5,356 nucleotides of DNA from Clostridia bacterium (GTDB lineage Bacteria; Bacillota; Clostridia; Oscillospirales; Acutalibacteraceae): assembly GCA_024689165.1 (NCBI GenBank), contig JAILDS010000292.1, positions 1 through 5,356 on the forward strand, in the 5' to 3' direction. Positions 1-5,356 of the stretch are shown here, in pieces. Within the stretch, counting starts at the first letter, position 1. Each line of letters starts with the position of its first letter. The notes beneath the pieces are model-generated. The model had not been told where the DNA came from and did no database searches. It worked only from the letters and a program-made list of their open reading frames with translations. The position numbers were made by a program, and so were the translations under genes.

Positions 1-40
1 GGAGCGCGTAAAGCCCCTCCCAGGTGAATTTTTCGGCCAT
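1..40 (-). CDS. 5' end of an unidentified gene, cut by the window edge
   Basis: The minus strand reads ATG at 40-38 followed by 12 further codons, giving MAEKFTWEGLYAL before the window ends. A ribosome binding site (GGGGAGGG, 55-48) lies 7 bases upstream of the start, with the spacer GATAGAAT if the SD core is taken as GGAGG. The gene starts 25 bases after the stop codon of the kinase in the same direction, so it is probably the next gene of the same operon and may act on the same sugar or sugar phosphate. Thirteen residues are too few to name a family. An epimerase, isomerase or aldolase would fit the context, but this is only a guess from position. That a gene starts here is well supported by the start codon, ribosome binding site and spacing. 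Confidence 0.6.
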   Translation of the reverse strand, partial: MAEKFTWEGLYAL

Positions 41-65
41 ATTCTATCCCTCCCCGTCGCCTGAT

Positions 66-1640
66 TCAGTCGGAAGATGCTTCCGCCGCCGATCTTACGG
101 CGGGGAGAAGCGCCTTGTAGTTTTCAAGGTATCTGTTGAAGCCCTCGACCCCTTCGGGAGTCGGCTTTTCGGTGACGCACTCCACGCGGGAGAATACCTT
201 TTTATCCAGGAATCCCGGAAGCGTCAGACCGTCCCCGGCGACGGAATACGCCGCCAGAAGGGCCATTCCCCATGGGCCGCCCTCCCCGGCGGTGGGCATT
301 ACGTCGACAGGCGCGTTGATGGCGTCAGCGAAGTATTTCTGCGCGACGCCCCTGCTTTTGAACAGCCCGCCGTGCGCGAGCATCCTCCTGATCTTAACGC
401 CTTCGTCGACGGTCATGATGTCCAGCCCGATACGCACGGCCGCGAGCGCCGCATAGACGTGCGAACGCATGAGAGACGCGAGCGTGAAGTCGGAGCCCGC
501 CCGCCTGAAAAGCGACGGCGCGCCGCTCGGAACGCCGGTCAGGAACTCACCCGAAAGGTAGCCGAAGCTCACGACGCCGGAGCAGTCAGGCTCGGAATCG
601 AGCGACGCGCCGTAAAGAAGGTCGTAAAGCTCGGGCTTTGACAGCCGCGCCCCTGCGCGTTCGAGGAGCTCAGAGAAAACGCCCGCCCAGGCGTCGATGT
701 CGCCGGTCCCGTTGTTGGCGTGGCTCATGGCGACGGGCCTGCCGTCCGGCGTCGTCACGTTGTCGAGCTCCCGGTGCAGCTTTTTGAGCGGTTTTTCAAG
801 GACTACCATTGCGAACGCGCTCGTTCCGGCGGAAAGGTTGCCCGTTCCGGGAGCGACCGAGTTCGTCGCGACCATACCGGTGCCGGCGTCGCCCTCAGGC
901 GGGCAGAACGGAATGCCGGGACGAAGGACGCCCGAGTCGTCCAGAAGTGCGGCGCCGTCCGAAGTCAGGCTCCCGGCGCGCTCACCCGCGGGGAGCACCC
1001 GCGGGAACAGCTTTGAAAGCTCGAATGGATAGCCCTTCGACGCGGCCATGGATTCGAATCTCCGGACAAGTCCCGGGTCGTAAGAGGTACCCTCCGCGTT
1101 CAGAGGGAACATGCCCGAGGCGTCGCCCGAGCCGAGGACGGATTCGCCCGTCAGCAGCTCATGGACGTAGGCGGCGAGCGTACAAACGCCCGCAAGGCGG
1201 TCCAGATGTTCCTCACGGTCGAGGATCCTCTGGTACAGGTGAGCTATCGACCAGCGCAGGGGGATGTTCGTGCCGAAGGCTTCGGTCAGCTCGGCAGCTG
1301 CCGAGCCGGTGTTTTCATTCCTCCAGGTCTGGAACGGGGCGATCACCTGTCTCTCGGCGTCGAGGGCGATATAGCCGTGCATCATCGCGCTCACGCCTAT
1401 GGCGGCGAAGGTCGAAGGAGCTTCTCCGTAACGCCTGACGCAGTCCTCGCGCAGGTCGGCGTAGCATGCCCTGACGCCTTTTACGACCTCCTCCATCGAG
1501 TAGGTCCAGACGCCGTTGATAAAAGAGTTTTCCCAGCCGAACGAACCCGACGCGGCGACGCTGCCGTCAAAACCGACGGCGACGGCTTTAATACGGGTCG
1601 AACCGAGCTCTATGCCCAAAGCGATTTTTGAAAAATCCAT
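66..1640 (-). CDS. FGGY-family carbohydrate kinase (ribulokinase/xylulokinase-like)
   Basis: Cytoplasmic sugar kinase of 524 residues, the usual FGGY length, which transfers phosphate from ATP to a pentulose or similar sugar. Seen in the sequence: the N-terminal phosphate-binding loop GIELGSTRIK (9-18), MMHG (86-89, matching the MHG motif of xylulokinase), a substrate-loop segment TWRNEN (105-110), PPEGDAGTG (247-255) with Asp251 as the likely catalytic base, the GTS turn (272-274), and the FGGY_C nucleotide-binding region AHGGLFKS (422-429) with AGEGGPWGMALLAAY (451-465). The start at 1640 is preferred because AGGTGGGA precedes it and the motif begins at residue 9; the frame stays open upstream to 1970 but that stretch crosses the promoter. 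From memory it resembles the ribulokinase-like FGGY proteins of gut Bacteroides arabinose loci, so an araB role is possible, but the substrate cannot be fixed from sequence alone. It is followed 25 bases later by a co-directional gene. The kinase fold is near certain; the substrate is not. Confidence 0.93.
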   Translation of the reverse strand: MDFSKIALGIELGSTRIKAVAVGFDGSVAASGSFGWENSFINGVWTYSMEEVVKGVRACYADLREDCVRRYGEAPSTFAAIGVSAMMHGYIALDAERQVIAPFQTWRNENTGSAAAELTEAFGTNIPLRWSIAHLYQRILDREEHLDRLAGVCTLAAYVHELLTGESVLGSGDASGMFPLNAEGTSYDPGLVRRFESMAASKGYPFELSKLFPRVLPAGERAGSLTSDGAALLDDSGVLRPGIPFCPPEGDAGTGMVATNSVAPGTGNLSAGTSAFAMVVLEKPLKKLHRELDNVTTPDGRPVAMSHANNGTGDIDAWAGVFSELLERAGARLSKPELYDLLYGASLDSEPDCSGVVSFGYLSGEFLTGVPSGAPSLFRRAGSDFTLASLMRSHVYAALAAVRIGLDIMTVDEGVKIRRMLAHGGLFKSRGVAQKYFADAINAPVDVMPTAGEGGPWGMALLAAYSVAGDGLTLPGFLDKKVFSRVECVTEKPTPEGVEGFNRYLENYKALLPAVRSAAEASSD

Positions 1641-1643
1641 TAT

Positions 1644-1650
1644 CCCACCT
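1644..1650 (-). promoter_or_regulatory. Ribosome binding site of the kinase gene
   Basis: On the minus strand AGGTGGG sits three bases (ATA) before the ATG at 1640-1638, or four bases if the core is taken as AGGTGG. It decides the start codon: the longer open frame upstream has no comparable site. It lies almost directly at the predicted 5' end of the transcript. Confidence 0.7.
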
Positions 1651-1657
1651 CGATTCG

Positions 1658-1685
1658 ATTTTACCCTTTTCGCAGGTTTTGTCAA
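1658..1685 (-). promoter_or_regulatory. Sigma-A-type promoter of the kinase operon
   Basis: Read on the minus strand, a perfect -35 box TTGACA (1685-1680) is followed by 16 bases and a -10 box TAAAAT (1663-1658, five of six consensus bases). Transcription would start near 1652-1650. This leaves a leader of only about ten bases, so the ribosome binding site lies at the very 5' end of the mRNA. Boxes and spacing are seen directly; the start point is inferred. Confidence 0.7.
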
Positions 1686-1696
1686 GTGGCAGGCAG

Positions 1697-1721
1697 TCCG
1701 CAGAGCGGATCCGGGACGGAT
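1697..1721. promoter_or_regulatory. Two tiled dyads upstream of the kinase promoter, candidate operator
   Basis: Four alternating elements TCCG (1697-1700), CGGA (1706-1709), TCCG (1710-1713) and CGGA (1717-1720) make two perfect short dyads: TCCGC-AGA-GCGGA at 1697-1709 and ATCCG-GGA-CGGAT at 1709-1721. Between them is the palindrome CGGATCCG (1706-1713). They form the GC-rich island of an otherwise AT-rich gap and end about 12 bases upstream of the kinase -35 box, where activators commonly bind. They lie outside both predicted transcripts, so a protein-binding site is more likely than an RNA hairpin. No regulator family can be named. Confidence 0.4.
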
Positions 1722-1767
1722 ACGGTAAAAATTAATATAAACGTAAGATATCGCACGCTCATTTTTG

Positions 1768-1796
1768 TTGATTTTCGTCTGTACGTTATGTATTAT
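1768..1796 (+). promoter_or_regulatory. Promoter of the large surface-protein gene
   Basis: TTGATT (1768-1773) and TATTAT (1791-1796) are separated by 17 bases, and each matches the sigma-A consensus closely. A TG precedes the -10 box. Transcription would begin near 1802-1804, giving a leader of about 50 bases before the ATG at 1855. The rest of the 214-base gap between the genes is AT-rich and holds no further gene that I can support. Confidence 0.55.
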
Positions 1797-1843
1797 ATAA
1801 GGGTTGACAAAACCAGAGGGGATAGATCCTTCACATGACACCG

Positions 1844-1850
1844 AGGAGGT
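1844..1850 (+). promoter_or_regulatory. Ribosome binding site of the surface-protein gene
   Basis: AGGAGGT lies four bases (ATTT) before the ATG at 1855. It is close to a full match to the anti-Shine-Dalgarno sequence. It fixes the start of the reading frame and rules out the out-of-frame ATG at 1835. Confidence 0.85.
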
Positions 1851-1854
1851 ATTT

Positions 1855-4800
1855 ATGCGCGGAACACTCAAAAAGACATTGGCTGTGGCGCTGACGCTGT
1901 TCATGGCGTTTTCAGTATTCGGGGGGCTCTCGTTCACCGCGAGCGCCGCGAGCACCTGGGACGGTACCATCGGCGACCCCGGCGTAGCTTATTATTACAA
2001 CTCGGGCGACGACTATTACCTCGAGTCGGCGCGCGCGCTCGTGCATTTCATCAACCGGGTAGCGAACGGGACGGACTTTTCCGGAAAGACCGTGCACCTG
2101 CTCGTTGACGTCGATCTCGCAGGAATCGACTTTTCCGACAACGTCTTTCCCTACAACTCCGACAGGATATTCAAGGGGACGTTCGACGGCGGCGGGCACA
2201 CCATCTCCAACTTCAGGATGACCAGCTCGAACCACCGCGTGGCGATGTTCCGCACTGCGCAGAACGCGACGTTCAGAAACGTCACCTTTGTCGATCCTTC
2301 GATCGACGACGTCAACAACAACGGCAAGAACGGCTTCGGCGCCCTCGTCGGATACGGCGACGGCAACCTGACGTTCGAAAACGTCAACGTCAGCGGCGGC
2401 AGGATCTACGGCAGCAACTACGTCGGCGGCCTTGTCGGCGAATACGGCGCGAACAATACCATAAGCTTCACCGGCTGCTCCGTCTCCGCGAATATCATCC
2501 AGTCGGACAGCGACCGCGCCGGCGGGCTTGTGGGCCACTCCAAGGGCTCTGTCGTCGCGAGCGACTGCCATAACTACGGCGAGATAAAAGCGGGCTCCTC
2601 CGACGGCGGCGGGCTCGCGGGCTGGATAGAGGACGACGAATCCTCCTTCACGAACTGCTCGAACGCCGGTAAGGTCACTGCGTCGGCATGCGCCGGCGGC
2701 ATATTCGGATATTTCGGCTCCGATTCCCAGGACAAGAAGATGACCATCATCGGCTGCTCCAACAGCGGCGAGATCTCTTCCACGGGCAGCGCAGTCGGCG
2801 GCATCGCGGGCAAGGTCGACACCGACAACAACTACCACATCTTTACGGACAATACCAACACCGGCTACGTCCATACCTCCTCGACCGACGTCGGCGGCAT
2901 CGTGGGTTACTGCAAGGGCTACGGCGTGTGGACGAACTGCTTCAACTCCGGTACGGTCACCTCCACCGACGACAACGCCGGCGGCATCCTCGGCGAGACC
3001 GAGGACGACAAGCAGGTGTTCACCAACTGCCGCAATACCGGCGCCATCAACGGCAAATACTCCACCGGCGGCATCATGGGCTGGTTCAACAACGCCTCTG
3101 ACAGCACGTACACCCGCTGCTTCAATACGGGCGACATCAGCTCCTCCGCGGGCAAGGCCGGCGGCATCATCGGCGCGGGCAAAAAGGTAGTCACCTGCAC
3201 CGAGTGCTTCAACATCGGCAATATCAGAGGCGCCAACGACAGCGGCGGCCTCGCCGGAGCCATAGAGTACCACACCTTCTTCTACCGCTGCTTCAACGCC
3301 GGTACGGTCGGCTCGTACGACGGCAACACCTCCAAGTCCTACGGCGGCATGATCGGCTACACCAGCTACAACAACTCCAGCACCGCGTCCGCCCCGCAGA
3401 TAAACGAGTGCTTCAACTGGGGCACCATCAACGGCGCGGGCTACGGCGGCGGTTTCGTCGGCTATGTCAACAACAACGGGACCTATTACATCAGCAACTC
3501 ATACAACGCGGGAAAGGTCTACGGCAGCACAAGGTATTCCGGAGCCGGCTACGGCGGCAACATAGGTACGAACGTTTACAGGCTCAATACCGACAACGGC
3601 GGCGGCAGCTCGATCTCCATAAGCGAAGCGGACCTTGAGGGCTTCCGCATGACCGCCACCTCAAACTTCTGCAGGAACACCTGGGGCGTGCGGATAGGCT
3701 CGACGACGTACAAGTTCCCGATCCTTACCTGGTACAGGGATATGTTCACGTTCGAGTCGAATTTCGTCGACAGCGCCTCCGGCACGAATGAGACCATTGT
3801 CAAGACCTATGGGCAGAGCTTCACTGTCCCGAACCCCGTCAGATCGGGTTACGGCGCGGGCCAGTGGCTGTCCGGCAAAACACACCGCCTCGTCAGGGGC
3901 TCGACCGTCACGGCGGGCGACACTTACCTGCTCAATACAAACTATGACAAGAGCTCCGGCCCGGCGGACACCGAAACCGTCGTTCAGAGCTTTACCGATC
4001 CGACCGACGTCAGAAGCACAAGGACCTACGGCCTCACCTGGCAGCAGGGCGCGGCGGCGAACATGTACGCCACGGCGTGGAACATCGCCTCCTATACAGC
4101 GGAGAACGCCTTCCGCGCGGGCATAGACTACACCATCTACAATCTTACGACGGGCCACGACGTCAGCTATACGAACGGGTCGACGGTGGATTACAACAAG
4201 CCCGCCGGGCAGTATTTCAAGACCTATCAGAATGACGGCACCGGCGCGGCGACCGCGACCCTCGTCATCGACCGCTCCGTGATGACAGACATTTCCGAGA
4301 CCGGGATCTATATCGACTACTACCCGTTTATCTACACCCAGGTCGGCGGCGTACGCTGGGGCGTCGAGATATTCGACCCCGCCGATCCCGACAGCAGGGG
4401 AGTCCTCGACAATACTCACTATATCGCGTCCGTGACCGGCGCTTCCGGCAAATCCTACACCTACGAGCAGAGGTTTGGCGACGTCAACGGCAACGATACC
4501 CGCTGCGCGGAGACAAGCTCCGACTTCACCCTTGAGCCCGCAGGGCAGACCTCCGCCGAGCGCCGTTACGGCAGCTACAAGTGGTACTTCAAGGGCGCGG
4601 CTCCCGACGTCGACGACTCCGTGACCCTGCGCGTCACCGCGCTGTGCGCCGCGAGGTACAGCAGCGACAACCTTCAGATCCTCTCCGAGTGGACCGATAT
4701 AACGATCAGCTCGATATGCACCCACAGCAACGGGCACCTCCACGCGGTCACGGCGAACGCGCCGACCTGCACCGCCGACGGCAACAGCGCTTACTGGTAC

Positions 4801-5356
4801 TGCGACCTCTGCGGCAAGTACTATTCCGACGCGGAAGCGACGGATCAGATCGACGAAAACAGCTGGATCCTCAACGCGACCGGCCACCAGACCTACAACG
4901 AGGGCGAGTGGACCTGGACGCCGACCGACGGAGGCTATACCGCATCCGTGGCCGTTAGCTGCGCAAAAGGCGACGACTCGCGGACGCTGGACGCGGCAGT
5001 GACGCTTTCGGAGAACGTTCCCGCCGGGCACCTTGACGACGGGCACAAGACCTACACCGCGACCGCGACGATAGGCTCCCAGACCTTTACCGACACGAAA
5101 ACCGACGTCATCACCGCCGAAGGCCATTCGTTCGAGTGGATCATTGACACCGACGCAGACTGCGGCAACCCGGGCGTGAAGCATGAGGAATGCTCCGTCT
5201 GCCATGCGACGAGGAACGAAAACACCGTTATCCCCGCCACCGGCGAACACTCCTACGAGTGGACCGTCGACACCCCCGCCGACTGCGGCAACCCCGGCGA
5301 TCGGAAGGGCGACGGCTCCGGCAACAGCGTGAATCTCGGTGGAAGCCCCATCATCC
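1855..5356 (+). CDS. Large secreted GLUG-repeat beta-solenoid protein, 3' end missing
   Basis: The frame is open from the ATG at 1855 to the window edge (1167 codons, no stop); only residues 1-1148 are reliable because 5299-5356 is adapter-contaminated. Residues 1-31 form a Gram-positive signal peptide: KK, a hydrophobic core, and a likely cut after ASA at 29-31. Residues 50-155 match the cap common to such beta-helix proteins, with FKGTFDGGGHTISNF at 106-120. Residues 158-562 hold about 13 GLUG-type units of 28-34 residues. Residues 590-628 look like a closing cap ending in FPILTW. Residues 636-698 resemble an InlB_B/Flg_new repeat (GQSFTVPNPVRSGY, then a VTAGDTYLL end). Residues 705-953 are unassigned. 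From 955 a tail carries CxxC motifs at 983-986 and 1113-1116 and a 41-residue repeat. A role in adhesion or glycan contact is inferred from family style. No anchor is visible because the C-terminus is missing. Confidence 0.93.
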   Translation, partial: MRGTLKKTLAVALTLFMAFSVFGGLSFTASAASTWDGTIGDPGVAYYYNSGDDYYLESARALVHFINRVANGTDFSGKTVHLLVDVDLAGIDFSDNVFPYNSDRIFKGTFDGGGHTISNFRMTSSNHRVAMFRTAQNATFRNVTFVDPSIDDVNNNGKNGFGALVGYGDGNLTFENVNVSGGRIYGSNYVGGLVGEYGANNTISFTGCSVSANIIQSDSDRAGGLVGHSKGSVVASDCHNYGEIKAGSSDGGGLAGWIEDDESSFTNCSNAGKVTASACAGGIFGYFGSDSQDKKMTIIGCSNSGEISSTGSAVGGIAGKVDTDNNYHIFTDNTNTGYVHTSSTDVGGIVGYCKGYGVWTNCFNSGTVTSTDDNAGGILGETEDDKQVFTNCRNTGAINGKYSTGGIMGWFNNASDSTYTRCFNTGDISSSAGKAGGIIGAGKKVVTCTECFNIGNIRGANDSGGLAGAIEYHTFFYRCFNAGTVGSYDGNTSKSYGGMIGYTSYNNSSTASAPQINECFNWGTINGAGYGGGFVGYVNNNGTYYISNSYNAGKVYGSTRYSGAGYGGNIGTNVYRLNTDNGGGSSISISEADLEGFRMTATSNFCRNTWGVRIGSTTYKFPILTWYRDMFTFESNFVDSASGTNETIVKTYGQSFTVPNPVRSGYGAGQWLSGKTHRLVRGSTVTAGDTYLLNTNYDKSSGPADTETVVQSFTDPTDVRSTRTYGLTWQQGAAANMYATAWNIASYTAENAFRAGIDYTIYNLTTGHDVSYTNGSTVDYNKPAGQYFKTYQNDGTGAATATLVIDRSVMTDISETGIYIDYYPFIYTQVGGVRWGVEIFDPADPDSRGVLDNTHYIASVTGASGKSYTYEQRFGDVNGNDTRCAETSSDFTLEPAGQTSAERRYGSYKWYFKGAAPDVDDSVTLRVTALCAARYSSDNLQILSEWTDITISSICTHSNGHLHAVTANAPTCTADGNSAYWYCDLCGKYYSDAEATDQIDENSWILNATGHQTYNEGEWTWTPTDGGYTASVAVSCAKGDDSRTLDAAVTLSENVPAGHLDDGHKTYTATATIGSQTFTDTKTDVITAEGHSFEWIIDTDADCGNPGVKHEECSVCHATRNENTVIPATGEHSYEWTVDTPADCGNPGDRKGDGSGNSVNLGGSPII
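2326..3540 (+). repeat. Array of about 13 GLUG-type repeats within the surface protein
   Basis: Units begin near residues 158, 189, 221, 251, 280, 313, 345, 374, 404, 435, 463, 496 and 530. Each opens with a GG[LIMF].G motif (GGLVG, GGIFG, GGIMG, GGLAG), has a variable middle, then a C[FS]N.G turn followed by a [TEDAN][VI] strand. The pattern matches the GLUG motif family, expected to stack as a beta-solenoid. Repeats are divergent in DNA as well as protein, so this is an old array rather than a recent expansion. Confidence 0.85.
5125..5298 (+). repeat. 41-residue C-terminal repeat, one full and one partial copy
   Basis: Copy 1 covers 5125-5247 (residues 1091-1131) and copy 2 begins at 5248 (residue 1132). 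Over the first 51 bases the copies differ at 10 positions. In protein they read HSFEWIIDTDADCGNPG and HSYEWTVDTPADCGNPG. Copy 1 continues with KHEECSVCHATRNENTVIPATG, carrying a CxxC pair and an ATGH-like linker. Similar tails occur in many clostridial surface proteins; metal binding or disulfides are possible but unproven. Copy 2 is lost after 5298, where adapter sequence intrudes. Confidence 0.8.
5299..5356. other. Illumina adapter blended into the contig end (artefact)
   Basis: From 5299 the sequence matches, without gaps, the reverse complement of the TruSeq universal adapter (it begins AGATCGGAAGAGC) at 41 of 57 positions. The matches include unbroken runs at 5299-5307 and 5333-5342. At 15 of the 16 mismatches the base equals the one 123 bases upstream, in copy 1 of the protein repeat; the remaining one (5328) is a third codon position where the change would be silent (CAT to CAC). 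The stretch is therefore a column-by-column mixture of adapter and genuine repeat copy 2. Its translation (residues 1149-1167) is meaningless. The adapter sequence is recalled from memory, not looked up. Confidence 0.93.

Larger units (their letters stand above)
1675..1814. repeat. 11-base inverted repeat TTGACAAAACC at both divergent promoters
   Basis: One arm is 1675-1685 (TTGACAAAACC on the minus strand) and includes the -35 box of the kinase promoter. The other arm is 1804-1814 (same word on the plus strand) and lies at the predicted transcription start of the surface-protein gene. The arms are exact over 11 bases and 118 bases apart. Part of the match is explained by TTGACA being a promoter consensus; the AAACC extension is not. 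It could be a shared operator, but chance is not excluded. Confidence 0.35.

Noticed and set aside
24..1631. Several plus-strand open frames over the kinase gene
   Set aside because: They are Arg/Pro/Ser-rich, mutually overlapping, and lack ribosome binding sites or domains. They mirror the kinase coding strand.
1733..1795. Imperfect inverted repeat AACGTA (1740-1745) / TACGTT (1782-1787) with flanking TAATA/TATTA
   Set aside because: Only six contiguous bases pair, the flanks need a bulge and mismatches, and the region is AT-rich enough for this to arise by chance.
1804..1809. TTGACA on the plus strand as the -35 box of the surface-protein gene
   Set aside because: No acceptable -10 box follows at 15-19 bases (the sequence there is GATCCTTC). 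The TTGATT/TATTAT pair with 17-base spacing upstream is a better promoter.
1641..1970. N-terminal extension of the kinase by 110 residues to a start at 1970
   Set aside because: The extension crosses the kinase promoter, the dyads and the start of the divergent gene, and has no ribosome binding site. The family motif begins nine residues after the ATG at 1640.
1912..3273. Long open minus-strand frame (about 450 codons) opposite the surface-protein gene
   Set aside because: Its product is a low-complexity run of V, A, D, G and R, with no ribosome binding site and no domain. It is the antisense shadow of GC-rich repeat coding on the plus strand.
2326..3540. CRISPR-like or phase-variable DNA repeat array
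   Set aside because: The periodicity of about 90 bases comes from protein repeats in one continuous frame. Units are divergent, variable in length and without spacers or simple-sequence tracts.
3661..5250. Second long minus-strand frame (about 530 codons) opposite the surface-protein gene
   Set aside because: Same Val/Gly/Ala/Arg-biased composition and no start signal. The plus-strand frame has the signal peptide, recognised repeats and a strong ribosome binding site, so this is also a shadow.
5299..5356. A novel Gly/Ser-rich linker or recombination junction at the end of the surface protein
   Set aside because: The bases are explained by adapter plus native repeat at 56 of 57 positions, so no biological junction is needed.

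Overview
The window looks like chromosomal DNA from a GC-rich member of the Clostridia, probably a gut anaerobe of the Oscillospiraceae/Christensenellales kind. This is inferred from four things: G/C-rich third codon positions, strong AGGAGG-type ribosome binding sites, sigma-A-like promoters in a short AT-rich gap, and a secreted GLUG-repeat protein with CxxC tail repeats of a style common in those bacteria. No taxonomic marker gene is present.

Layout. Positions 1-40 (minus strand) hold the first 13 codons of a gene that leaves the window on the left. Positions 66-1640 (minus) encode a complete FGGY-family carbohydrate kinase of 524 residues. The two lie 25 bases apart in the same direction and very likely form a sugar-catabolism operon read leftward. 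Positions 1641-1854 are a divergent intergenic region. It carries a good promoter and ribosome binding site for each side, two tiled GC-rich dyads just upstream of the kinase promoter, and an 11-base inverted repeat (TTGACAAAACC) with one copy at each promoter. From 1855 to the right edge runs one uninterrupted plus-strand frame. It encodes a very large secreted protein: signal peptide, N-terminal beta-helix cap, about 13 GLUG-type repeats, a degenerate InlB_B/Flg_new-like repeat, a roughly 250-residue region I cannot assign, and a cysteine-rich tail with a 41-residue repeat. Nothing in the sequence ties the surface protein to the kinase beyond the shared intergenic region.

The most striking signal is technical. 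The last 58 bases (5299-5356) are not trustworthy genomic sequence. They align without gaps to the Illumina TruSeq universal adapter (reverse-complement orientation) at 41 of 57 positions. At 15 of the 16 mismatches the base is the one predicted by the upstream copy of the protein's own 41-residue repeat. The contig end is therefore a base-by-base blend of adapter and real sequence, and residues 1149-1167 of the surface protein should be ignored. I found no previously undescribed biological system here. The biological leads worth a second look are the cysteine/asparagine ladder of the solenoid, the tiled dyads, and the unassigned region of the surface protein.
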